This document shows positions 1 through 6,307 of a stretch of DNA of 7,816 nt, piece after piece. Location of the stretch: NCBI GenBank assembly GCA_019416265.1, contig DXXQ01000196.1, positions 1 through 7,816 on the forward strand, given 5' to 3'. Numbering within the stretch: position 1 is the stretch's first letter; the number at the start of each line of letters is the position of its first letter. Origin of the DNA: Clostridiales bacterium. GTDB lineage: Bacteria; Bacillota; Clostridia; Lachnospirales; Lachnospiraceae. The notes under the pieces were generated by a model. That model was not told the DNA's origin. It worked only from the letters and a program-made list of their open reading frames with translations, and searched no databases. A program made the position numbers and the translations under genes.

Positions 1-198
1 CAGGTGATCGTATGTCTGGCGGACAAACTGATCCGGGAGACAGAAAGAGTCAGCCTTTTGCAGAGGTATCAAAAAGCCTTTCGAAATCCGGTGGTGAAGC
101 CGGCTATCAAAAAAAGCTATGACATTTGCTGCCGTCTGGTAAAGGAGTATGAGGAGAGGACAGGTGAGAAACTTTATGCAGACGATTTACCTGAATAA
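1..198 (+). CDS. HD-domain protein, C-terminal fragment (partial at left edge)
   Basis: The reading frame is open from base 1 and ends at TAA 196-198, so only the last 65 residues are visible and the true start lies outside the window. The motif CLADKL near the beginning matches the end of HD phosphohydrolase domains, where the Asp of an 'ADKL' segment is the last metal ligand. It is followed by a helical tail containing RVSLLQRYQKA and a C-terminal amphipathic helix. In related selenium/molybdenum gene clusters an HD domain is often fused behind a MocA/DVU_1551-like nucleotidyltransferase, and that is my best guess for the missing part. The gene overlaps the next one by 23 bases, which indicates translational coupling. 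The HD assignment is fairly secure for such a short piece; the fusion partner and the substrate are inference. Confidence 0.6.
   Translation, partial: QVIVCLADKLIRETERVSLLQRYQKAFRNPVVKPAIKKSYDICCRLVKEYEERTGEKLYADDLPE
162..167 (+). promoter_or_regulatory. Ribosome binding site for the aminotransferase (decides start)
   Basis: AGGTGA lies 8 bases before ATG 176. It supports 176 over the in-frame ATG at 149, because the product then begins MQTIYLNNAAT, the usual N-terminus of class-V desulfurase-like enzymes. Confidence 0.6.
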
Positions 199-1300
199 CG
201 CGGCAACTTCCTGGCCAAAGCCCAAGGAGGTAGGCCGTGCAATGGAAAAAGCCCTGAGAAGCCTTCCCGGAAGCGGAAACAGGGGAGGAATCAAAAGCTT
301 TGATGTGTTTGCACAGGTTCGCAGGGAGCTGGCCCTGGTTTTCGGAGTCAGCAATCCTGAGCAGATCGCTCTGGGCTGCAGCGCAACCTGGGGACTGAAT
401 CAGGGGATTTTCGGTTATCCCCTGGAAAAGGGGGACTGTGTCCTGACCACCAGGGCAGAGCATAACAGTGTTCTGCGGCCGCTCCATGTGCTGAAGAAAA
501 AAGGGATCCGCGTGGTTTCTCTTCCGGTAGGGGAGGACGGAAGAGTAAGCGAAGAAAGCTGGGAAAAAGGGCACAGAACCTTCCATCCGAAGCTTAGCAT
601 CCTTACTCATGGCTCCAATGTGACAGGAGCCGTCCATGACGGGGAAAGGTTTGCAGGGATAACAAGAGAATACGGAAGCGAGCTTCTTCTTGATGTTTCC
701 CAGACAGCGGGATACATTCCCCTTGAACTGGAGAAATGGGGCGTTGCCATGGCTGTTTTTGCAGGACATAAATATCTTCTGGGGCCTCAGGGAACAGGGG
801 GGATTTATGTGAGAAAAGACATCAGCCTTTCTCCTCATATAGTGGGGGGCACAGGTGTACTGGGCGATTTGAAAGAGATGCCGGAGCAGATGCCTCTTCA
901 TCTGGAGGCAGGGACAGGGAATGAGCCTTCCTATTACGGTCTTCTGGCGGCCCTTTTGTGGAGCAGGGATCATCCTCTTGACAGGGAAAAGCCGGATGTT
1001 CTGGCCGAAAGCTGCAGAAGAAGGCTGGAGGAGCTGGGCTGTGAGGTGATCCGGCCCATAGGAGAATGTACGCCTGTAGTGTCTTTTACTGTGCCCGGGT
1101 ATACGCCTGAGGAGACAGGAGATATCCTGAGCGGTTCCTATGATATTATCTGCCGTGTGGGACTTCACTGTGCGCCGGACATTCTGGAAGATATCCGAAA
1201 GCCCCGGGGCAGCGTGCGGCTGAGCTTCTCCAGATTCTCCACAAAGGAGGAGCTGGATATTGTGCTGGAAGCCGTAGAAGCCATGAGAGAAAGTCTTTGA
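176..1300 (+). CDS. Class-V aminotransferase, cysteine desulfurase / selenocysteine lyase-like (EF2568 type)
   Basis: A cytosolic PLP enzyme of 374 residues, full length for the family. Visible motifs are the N-terminal YLNNAATSWPKP (5-16); EHNSVLRPL (95-103), whose His96 should stack on PLP; DVSQTAG (173-179), whose Asp and Gln contact the cofactor; AGHKYLLGPQG (196-206), whose Lys199 should form the Schiff base; and RVGLHCAP (327-334), whose Cys332 is at the position of the persulfide- or perselenide-forming Cys. The family as known (TIGR01977, named after Enterococcus faecalis EF2568) is recurrent beside orphan selD and selenium-dependent molybdenum hydroxylase genes. It probably releases S or Se from cysteine or selenocysteine. 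It overlaps the HD gene by 23 bases and the next gene starts 10 bases after its stop. Family membership is very secure; whether selenium or sulfur is the real product cannot be read from sequence. Confidence 0.9.
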   Translation: MQTIYLNNAATSWPKPKEVGRAMEKALRSLPGSGNRGGIKSFDVFAQVRRELALVFGVSNPEQIALGCSATWGLNQGIFGYPLEKGDCVLTTRAEHNSVLRPLHVLKKKGIRVVSLPVGEDGRVSEESWEKGHRTFHPKLSILTHGSNVTGAVHDGERFAGITREYGSELLLDVSQTAGYIPLELEKWGVAMAVFAGHKYLLGPQGTGGIYVRKDISLSPHIVGGTGVLGDLKEMPEQMPLHLEAGTGNEPSYYGLLAALLWSRDHPLDREKPDVLAESCRRRLEELGCEVIRPIGECTPVVSFTVPGYTPEETGDILSGSYDIICRVGLHCAPDILEDIRKPRGSVRLSFSRFSTKEELDIVLEAVEAMRESL

Positions 1301-1310
1301 GGGCGAAAAT

Positions 1311-1583
1311 ATGGAATTTAGATGTCAGAAAACGGAAAACTGTTTTGCGTCGGCGAGAACCTTTGAATATGAACTTCCCATTACCGGAAAAGAACTGACA
1401 GGATTTCTGGAAGGATGGGAGATAAAAGAGAATCATAAATTCCGAAGACCTGTTTTTTCCGCAAAAAAAGGAAAGCTGGAGATTAAGGGAATCCTTGCTG
1501 CGCATATTATAAAAATCAATTATACAGAAGAAAACTGGGAGAGGGAAAAGGGGGAGTTGGAAGCATGGATGCACAACCTGTAA
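1311..1583 (+). CDS. Hypothetical 90-residue protein in the Se/Mo operon
   Basis: I do not recognise this family. The frame is supported as a gene by a GAGGG element (1299-1303) 7 bases before ATG 1311, a start 10 bases after the preceding stop, and a 19-base overlap with the start of the radical SAM gene. The protein is soluble, with no signal peptide or membrane segment. It opens with two cysteines spaced CX5C (Cys5, Cys11), continues with alternating short strand-like stretches (FEYELPI, RRPVFSAKKG, KLEIKGILAAHIIKINY), and ends in a charged helix rich in Glu, Lys and Trp. The small alpha/beta make-up and its place directly before TrsS suggest an accessory or substrate-handling partner of the radical SAM protein, but that is context only. 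Codon use looks like that of its neighbours. Confidence 0.7.
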   Translation: MEFRCQKTENCFASARTFEYELPITGKELTGFLEGWEIKENHKFRRPVFSAKKGKLEIKGILAAHIIKINYTEENWEREKGELEAWMHNL

Positions 1584-3064
1584 AAACCGTCATAGGAGAG
1601 ACAAAAAGTGTCTGCCCGGAATGTCTGAAGGTGATTTCCGCAAGAAAAGTGGATACAGGAAAAGGAATTTATCTGGAAAAAAGGTGTGAAGACCATGGGG
1701 AGTTTCGCACTCTGATCTGGGAGGGGAGCAGGGAGAGCTACGAAAAATGGGGAGCCAATATTCAGCCTGCTGACAGGATGGGTTCGGCTAAGCTTGTAAA
1801 AGACGGATGTCCTTACGACTGCGGACTGTGTCAGGCCCATGAAAGAAGGGGCTGCTGTGTCCTTCTGGAATTAACCACCAGATGTAATCTTCACTGTCCG
1901 GTCTGTTTTGCAGAGGCTGGAGAGGGCAGAGGAGGGGATACGCCTCTGGAGATCCTGGCAGAGCAGATGGACATTTTGATGAGCCACGGCGGCCCGTTTA
2001 ATCTCCAGCTTTCCGGAGGAGAGCCTACGGTGAGGGATGATTTGCCGGAAATTATTCAGATGGGAAAGGAAAAGGGATTTACTTTTTTTCAGCTGAATAC
2101 AAACGGACTGCGGCTTGCAGAGGAAGAAGGCTATGCTGCGAAATTAAAAAAGGCGGGGCTTTCCTGTGTGTTCCTTCAGTTCGATGGTCTCAATGACCAG
2201 GTGTATGAAATTCTAAGGGGAAGACCTCTCCTTGATATAAAAAGAAAGGCAGTGAAGGCCTGTGAAGAGGCGGGGCTTGGGGTGATTCTGGTACCTGTGA
2301 TCACACCGGGAGTGAATGAAGACCAGGTGGGAAGTATCCTGAAATTTGCCATCAGCCATATGCCCGCTGTGAGAGGGGTACATTTTCAGCCTGTGAGCTA
2401 TTTCGGAAGATGTGTGGAGGCCCTGGGAAGCTACAGGATTACCATTCCGAAGCTTTTGAGCCTTATGGAGGAGCAGACGGAGGGAATGATAGCGGCAGAG
2501 CACTTCACCGGAGGAAATGCCACGAACCCTTACTGTACGTTACAGGCCAATTATCTGCGCCAGCCTGACGGCCATATGCAGCCCATGCTTCACGGCACAG
2601 CCAGAGCTTATGCCACCTCCGAGCAGGCCCGCAAGTTCGTGGAAAGCCAGTGGCAGGGCGCAACAGGCAGTATGGATGAGAAAGAATGCTGCTGTTGTGA
2701 AGAGAGCGCTGGAGGAGAATGCTGCTGTACAGAAGTGCCTGAGCAAGAACAGGGCTGCTGTTGTGAAGAGAGCACTGGAGGAGAATGCTGCTGTACAGAA
2801 GCGCCCGAACAAGAACAGGGAGGCTGCTGCTGCGGAGAGAGTACAGCGCAGATGCAGCTTGACACCTCATCCTTAGATGAGTTTCTGGCGAATCTTCATA
2901 ATAATACTTTTGCAGTGTCAGGAATGCTTTTTCAGGATGCCTGGAATCTGGATCTTGACAGGCTGAAACGGTGTTATATTCTGGAGACGGACAGCCGATA
3001 CGGAATGGTTCCGTTCTGTGCGTACAATCTTACCGGAAAGGATGGGAGATCAATATACAGATGA
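1565..3064 (+). CDS. trsS: Radical SAM protein, TrsS-like, with Cys-rich repeat insert
   Basis: A 499-residue radical SAM enzyme. In order: an N-terminal metal knuckle (Cys17, Cys20, Cys41, His44); a first CX3CX2C motif CPYDCGLC (82-89); the canonical radical SAM motif CNLHCPVC (107-114) that binds the [4Fe-4S] cluster cleaving S-adenosylmethionine; the SAM-binding segment GGEPT (151-155); a TIM-barrel core to about residue 350; a Cys-rich insert (375-423); and a conserved C-terminal part with FQDAWNLD (456-463), Cys470 and PFCAYNLT (483-490). The layout recalls the MJ0619/Tes-type radical SAM proteins, and the neighbourhood matches the NCBI family 'radical SAM (seleno)protein TrsS'. The reaction is not known to me. 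GGGGAG (1551-1556) lies 8 bases before ATG 1565. The start overlaps the preceding gene by 19 bases and the stop overlaps the CoA ligase start by 4 (ATGA). This copy uses Cys throughout; I see no in-frame TGA. Radical SAM is certain; the TrsS name is likely. Confidence 0.85.
   Translation: MDAQPVKTVIGETKSVCPECLKVISARKVDTGKGIYLEKRCEDHGEFRTLIWEGSRESYEKWGANIQPADRMGSAKLVKDGCPYDCGLCQAHERRGCCVLLELTTRCNLHCPVCFAEAGEGRGGDTPLEILAEQMDILMSHGGPFNLQLSGGEPTVRDDLPEIIQMGKEKGFTFFQLNTNGLRLAEEEGYAAKLKKAGLSCVFLQFDGLNDQVYEILRGRPLLDIKRKAVKACEEAGLGVILVPVITPGVNEDQVGSILKFAISHMPAVRGVHFQPVSYFGRCVEALGSYRITIPKLLSLMEEQTEGMIAAEHFTGGNATNPYCTLQANYLRQPDGHMQPMLHGTARAYATSEQARKFVESQWQGATGSMDEKECCCCEESAGGECCCTEVPEQEQGCCCEESTGGECCCTEAPEQEQGGCCCGESTAQMQLDTSSLDEFLANLHNNTFAVSGMLFQDAWNLDLDRLKRCYILETDSRYGMVPFCAYNLTGKDGRSIYR
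2690..2842 (+). repeat. 66-bp in-frame tandem repeat encoding CCC-rich metal-binding-like segment
   Basis: Two adjacent 66-base units (2690-2755 and 2756-2821) differ at only five positions by my alignment, and a partial third copy follows (about 2825-2842, after one extra Gly codon). Each unit encodes 22 residues made of two CCC-starting halves, CCCEES(A/T)GGE and CCCTE(V/A)PEQEQG. With the preceding Cys375 the segment has 16 cysteines in 49 residues (375-423), in five clusters of three or four. Only two of the five differences change an amino acid (Ala/Thr and Val/Ala). It lies between the radical SAM core and the conserved C-terminal part, in an acidic, Gly/Gln/Glu-rich linker that is probably disordered until it binds something. 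Confidence 0.9.
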
Positions 3065-4269
3065 AACCTGTGAAACTGGAACAGTGGATGAAAGCGGCAG
3101 AAGGGATGGAGAATCTGAACAGAGAAGCCATTGGCAGTATGCAGCTGAAAAAAATCAACCGTCTTTTAAAACGGGAGAAGGAACGGGGAGGTTTTTACAA
3201 AAATCTTCCGGAAAGAATCGAAAATCTGGAAGAATTCAGAAGCCTTCCTTTTACAACCCAGGAGGATCTCTTGGAAAAGGGGGCGTCCTTTGTCCTTATC
3301 AGCCAGTCGCAGATCCAGCGTGTACGAACTCAGGAAACCTCGGGAACAACGGGAAGGGCGAAGCGCATTTATTACTCGGCAAAGGACAATGAACGCACAG
3401 TTACTTTTTTTCAGGCAGGGCTTTCGGAGCTTGTCTGCCCCGGTGAAAAAACACTGATCTGTATGCCTTTTTCCGGAGGCTGGGGGCTGGGGGAACTGAT
3501 CGCAGAGGCGATCAGGCGAATCGGCGCCCTGCCTCTGGAAGGAGGAGTGGGAAAAACCTATGGGGAGCTTCTTGAAATTCTTCGAAGGGAGAAGCCGGAG
3601 ACCTTTGTGGGAATGCCGGTACCCCTTCTTTCCCTTCTTCGGCTGGAAGAAAGGTGCAGTATAAAGCGGGCCCTGATCAGTGCGGATTTTTGTCCGGATA
3701 CCGTATGCAGAGAAATCGAAAATCTGCTTGGAACCAGGCTTTATCCCCATTACGGATCCAGGGAAATCGGTCTTGGAGGTGCTGTTACCTGTCAGGCATT
3801 TGAGGGGATGCATATTCGGGAAAACGATATTTATCCCGAAATTATAGATAAAGAAGGAAGAGTCCTTCCTGACGGAGAGTGGGGAGAGCTGGTGATCACG
3901 ACAATGGAAGCGGAGGCTATGCCCCTGATCCGGTACCGCACAGGGGACAGGACAAGAATCCTGAAAGAACCCTGTCCCTGCGGAAGCTGTATCACAAGGA
4001 TCGACCGGTTGAGGCGAATGGGGAAAGAAAATCCCATGGAGGAGCTGGACGAATTGATTTTCAGAGAAAAAAATGTCATCGATTATCAGGGGATTCTGAA
4101 AAACGGAGAAATATATATCAAAGGCTATAAAAAGGAAGAGACGGAAGTTTCGGGACTTCCGGAAAAAATCGGTGAATATCCCCTTCGTTTTGAATGGACA
4201 GAGGTAAAGGAGAGGTTTACACCCTGTTATCCGGCGAAAAGGAGACTGCTGACGGGGGAAGAATTATGA
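3061..4269 (+). CDS. AMP-forming CoA ligase / adenylating enzyme, PaaK-like (DVU_1553 type)
   Basis: A 402-residue member of the adenylate-forming superfamily, closest in motif style to phenylacetate-CoA ligase. Visible are the phosphate loop TSGTTGRAKR (93-102), the YGSRE motif (231-235) in the place of the usual YG-(S/T)-E adenine-binding motif, and LVITTMEAEAMPLIRYRTGD (277-296), whose Asp296 should bind the ribose. A CPCGSC cluster (305-310) follows where PaaK-type enzymes often carry a CxCG element. The C-terminal lid is short, about 80 residues. The start at 3061 shares ATGA with the TrsS stop; a GGGAG (3044-3048) sits 12 bases upstream. An alternative ATG at 3088 has no better site. 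Similar ligases (DVU_1553 family) recur beside TrsS. It should activate a carboxylate as an acyl-AMP, possibly to a CoA thioester; the substrate is unknown and use in cofactor chemistry is inference. Confidence 0.82.
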   Translation: MKPVKLEQWMKAAEGMENLNREAIGSMQLKKINRLLKREKERGGFYKNLPERIENLEEFRSLPFTTQEDLLEKGASFVLISQSQIQRVRTQETSGTTGRAKRIYYSAKDNERTVTFFQAGLSELVCPGEKTLICMPFSGGWGLGELIAEAIRRIGALPLEGGVGKTYGELLEILRREKPETFVGMPVPLLSLLRLEERCSIKRALISADFCPDTVCREIENLLGTRLYPHYGSREIGLGGAVTCQAFEGMHIRENDIYPEIIDKEGRVLPDGEWGELVITTMEAEAMPLIRYRTGDRTRILKEPCPCGSCITRIDRLRRMGKENPMEELDELIFREKNVIDYQGILKNGEIYIKGYKKEETEVSGLPEKIGEYPLRFEWTEVKERFTPCYPAKRRLLTGEEL

Positions 4270-4613
4270 CGAAGATGCATTGTATTACAAGAATCAATAT
4301 ACAGGGGGCAGATACCACTTCCAAGGTGTGCTTCGGGAAAGGAGTGGCACAGCTTCTGAAGGGAATTCAGAAGCATCATTCCCTGAACCTTGCCACGAAG
4401 GAAATGGGAATGGCATACAGTAAGGCATGGACGATCCTTAAAAGTGCAGAGGAGGCGCTGGGCATCCAGCTTCTCTACCGTATGGGAGGAAACGGTTCTG
4501 TGCTTACGAAGGAGGGGGAGGAGCTCCTGGAAGTATACGAGGAAGCAGAAAAGGCTGCGCAAAAAGCAGCAGTGGAGGTTTTGCGAGAGCATTACGGAAA
4601 GGAGATTTTTTGA
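4266..4613 (+). CDS. ModE-like winged-helix DNA-binding protein (no TOBE domain)
   Basis: A 115-residue protein consisting only of a LysR/ModE-type winged helix. The helix-turn-helix lies at about residues 36-66 (HSLNLATKEMGMAYSKAWTI, where AxxxGMxYxKAW is typical of ModE N-terminal domains), and the wing at about 72-88 with RMGGNGSVLTKEGEELL, matching the 'GG..GG.A.LT..G' wing of ModE. A helical, Ala/Glu-rich tail (89-110) may serve dimerisation. It lacks the C-terminal molybdate-binding (TOBE/Mop) domains of full ModE, so it may sense something else or be constitutive. The start at 4266 follows GGGGG (4254-4258) and overlaps the CoA ligase stop by ATGA; a longer in-frame start at 4194 would need a 76-base overlap and adds no family sequence. 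Its place in the operon suggests autoregulation. The domain call is secure; the regulated genes are unknown. Confidence 0.85.
   Translation: MTKMHCITRINIQGADTTSKVCFGKGVAQLLKGIQKHHSLNLATKEMGMAYSKAWTILKSAEEALGIQLLYRMGGNGSVLTKEGEELLEVYEEAEKAAQKAAVEVLREHYGKEIF
4598..4604 (+). promoter_or_regulatory. Ribosome binding site for the TTG-started HAD gene
   Basis: AAAGGAG sits 5 bases before the TTG at 4610. Together with the TTGA stop/start overlap it supports TTG as the true start: the first downstream ATG in this frame falls well past the catalytic DFDKTLT. Confidence 0.65.
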
Positions 4614-5329
4614 ATAAAATCCTGCAGGCGTTAGAGCGGGAGGACTCCGTTCTGATTACAGATTTTGATAAAACACTGACGCTGGCGGGAAGCTCTTTAA
4701 ACAGCGTCGGACATATTCTGGGAAAAGAAGGCGGATTTTACACAGGGAGGAACCGTCTGTTTGAAAAATACGGCTGGTGCAGAACTGCGTCGAAGGAACA
4801 GGCTTTGGAGGCTTATGAAACCGCAGAAAGATGGTGGAAGGCCCAGATGGAGCTTTTTCTTCTCTGGGATGTACCGGAAGAAGCGCTGAAAAAGACGGCA
4901 GAAAGCCTTTCTCCCAGAAAAGAATTAATTTTTTTGGTAGAAAACTGTAAAAAAAACAAAAAATTTGTATGGATTGTATCCGCTGGACTGGAAAATGTGA
5001 TACAATACTGGTTAGAGTATCATCAGATTTCACAGGAAGGGATCAGAATTCTGGCAAACCGTCTGATTTATGAGGGCGGACATCCAAAGGGATACGGGGA
5101 ACTGATCACGGACTGGAACAAAAAAGAGAAATTCAGAGCAGCCTGGGAAAAGCAGGGAGCAAAAGGTTTTCCCGTATTTCTGGGAGACAGGCCGGTGGAT
5201 TTGGATTTATGGAGCCCCGGCATCAGCTTTCTGGTCGGGGACTGCAAGGGAGAAACCATAATACAAGGAGGCAGCAAAAATGAAATTGATCAAGACAACA
5301 GAAGCGGCAGGACAGGTACTTTGTCATGA
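4610..5329 (+). CDS. HAD-superfamily phosphatase, UMPH-1/pyrimidine 5'-nucleotidase-like
   Basis: A 239-residue haloacid dehalogenase-type phosphohydrolase, expected to be cytosolic and Mg-dependent. Motif I is ITDFDKTLT (16-24), with nucleophile Asp18 and acid/base Asp20. A helical cap follows, containing AERWWKAQMELF (72-83), like the E-W-W segment of UMPH-1-type 5'-nucleotidases. Motif II is WIVSAGLENV (121-130, Ser124). A basic motif III lies around NKKEKF (170-175), and motif IV is FLGDRPVDLDL (190-200, with Asp193 and Asp197). The layout suggests removal of phosphate from a nucleotide or other phosphorylated small molecule; the substrate is inference. Translation starts at TTG 4610, within TTGA shared with the preceding stop. 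The last 17 residues lie in a 50-base overlap with the next gene and look non-conserved. HAD membership is certain. Confidence 0.87.
   Translation: MNKILQALEREDSVLITDFDKTLTLAGSSLNSVGHILGKEGGFYTGRNRLFEKYGWCRTASKEQALEAYETAERWWKAQMELFLLWDVPEEALKKTAESLSPRKELIFLVENCKKNKKFVWIVSAGLENVIQYWLEYHQISQEGIRILANRLIYEGGHPKGYGELITDWNKKEKFRAAWEKQGAKGFPVFLGDRPVDLDLWSPGISFLVGDCKGETIIQGGSKNEIDQDNRSGRTGTLS
5265..5271 (+). promoter_or_regulatory. Strong ribosome binding site of the molybdopterin-binding protein gene
   Basis: AAGGAGG lies 8 bases upstream of ATG 5280, inside the end of the HAD gene. It is the strongest Shine-Dalgarno match I noticed in the window and fixes this start despite the 50-base overlap. 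Confidence 0.75.
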
Positions 5330-6305
5330 CATTACACAGATCATCAGAGGAGTGACAAAGGATGCGCGCTTCCGCAAGGGACACATCGTGACGGAGGAAG
5401 ACATTCCCGTATTGTTGAGTCTTGGAAAGGATCATTTATATGTATGGGAAAAGGATGATTCCATGTATCACGAAAACGAGGCAGCAGAGATTTTGTGCAA
5501 GGTCTGTATCAACGACAACATGGAGCCTTCTGAGGTAAAAGAGGGAAAAATTGAACTGAAAGCAGGATGCGACGGTCTGTTCCGCGTGGATGTGGAGCGT
5601 CTTGCAGAGGTGAATGAAATAGATGAAGTGATGATTGCCACAAGGCACACCAATACGCCGGTGAAGGCAGGAGACAAGCTTCTGGGAACAAGGGTGATTC
5701 CTCTTGTTATAAAAAAAGAAAAGATGGAGCTGGTGAAAAAGGCAGCAGGAGATACTCCGCTTTGTGAGCTCCTTCCTTACCGTCACTTAAAAGCGGGAAT
5801 CATCACAACAGGAAATGAAGTATTTTATGGAAGAATTCAGGATACCTTTACGCCTGTCGTTGTAGAGAAGCTGAAGCTTTACGGAATTGAGGCAACAGAG
5901 CACGTGGTTCTGGGAGATGATAAAGAAAAGATCACAGAGGCGATTCTTGCCCTGAAAGAAAAGGGCTGTGATGTGATCGTGACGACAGGAGGCATGAGCG
6001 TAGACCCTGACGACCAGACTCCGGGAGCCATTAAGGATACAGGCGCAAGGGTGGTTTCCTATGGAGCGCCGGTTCTTCCGGGAGCCATGTTCTGTCTGGC
6101 ATATTTTGAAGACGGAACTACGGTGATGGGACTTCCCGGCTGTGTTATGTATGCAAGCTCCACGATTTTTGACCTGGTACTCCCCCGTGTAGCGGCAGGC
6201 GTACCTGTAACAAGAAAGGATATTGCCCATATGGGCCACGGAGGTCTTTGTCTTGGCTGTAAGACCTGTCATTATCCGGCATGCAGCTTTGGGAAAGGAG
6301 TATGA
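5280..6305 (+). CDS. Molybdopterin-binding protein (MoeA/MogA-like) with Cys-rich C-terminal tail
   Basis: A 341-residue protein with a MoCF_biosynth-type domain at about 170-305: AGIITTGNEV (172-181), DVIVTTGGMSVDPDDQ (231-246), where the GG-S and Asp pair form the pterin/Mg site in MogA and MoeA, and MGLPGCVMYA (283-292). The N-terminal about 165 residues form a separate region, recalling MoeA's N-terminal parts but lacking the complete MoeA architecture. After the fold ends come four cysteines in C-X2-C-X2-C-X4-C (Cys324, 327, 330, 335), followed by FGKG, a pattern suited to a metal or Fe-S site. It most likely binds molybdopterin or its adenylate during cofactor maturation; proteins of this size sit in orphan-SelD molybdenum hydroxylase clusters. 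It ends 2 bases before the XdhC start. The binding domain is secure, the exact step is not. Confidence 0.88.
   Translation: MKLIKTTEAAGQVLCHDITQIIRGVTKDARFRKGHIVTEEDIPVLLSLGKDHLYVWEKDDSMYHENEAAEILCKVCINDNMEPSEVKEGKIELKAGCDGLFRVDVERLAEVNEIDEVMIATRHTNTPVKAGDKLLGTRVIPLVIKKEKMELVKKAAGDTPLCELLPYRHLKAGIITTGNEVFYGRIQDTFTPVVVEKLKLYGIEATEHVVLGDDKEKITEAILALKEKGCDVIVTTGGMSVDPDDQTPGAIKDTGARVVSYGAPVLPGAMFCLAYFEDGTTVMGLPGCVMYASSTIFDLVLPRVAAGVPVTRKDIAHMGHGGLCLGCKTCHYPACSFGKGV
6294..6300 (+). promoter_or_regulatory. Ribosome binding site of the XdhC-family gene (decides start)
   Basis: AAAGGAG lies 7 bases before ATG 6308 but only 1 base before the in-frame ATG 6302. This makes 6308 (MSIFGEI) the likely start. 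Confidence 0.65.
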
Positions 6306-6307
6306 TC

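Noticed and set aside
149..151. Upstream ATG as aminotransferase start
   Set aside because: It adds nine residues (MRRGQVRNF) not typical of the family, and AGGTGA is placed properly for ATG 176 instead.
107..1168. Long - strand open frame opposite the aminotransferase
   Set aside because: It lies antisense to a clear, motif-complete PLP enzyme, has no recognisable domain, and its low-complexity Cys/Ser/Pro/His-rich product is typical of a shadow frame.
2690..2842. CRISPR array or non-coding satellite repeat
   Set aside because: The repeat is in frame, units are directly adjacent without spacers, and changes are mostly silent, which indicates coding sequence.
2517..2876. + strand open frame in another register within the Cys-rich part of trsS
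   Set aside because: It results from the 66-base repeat being open in several frames; its product is a repeated Ala/Val/Lys/Asn-rich artefact.
1565..3064. Selenocysteine (in-frame TGA) in TrsS
   Set aside because: TrsS relatives can be selenoproteins, but this frame reads through with Cys codons, and the final TGA follows the expected conserved C-terminus.
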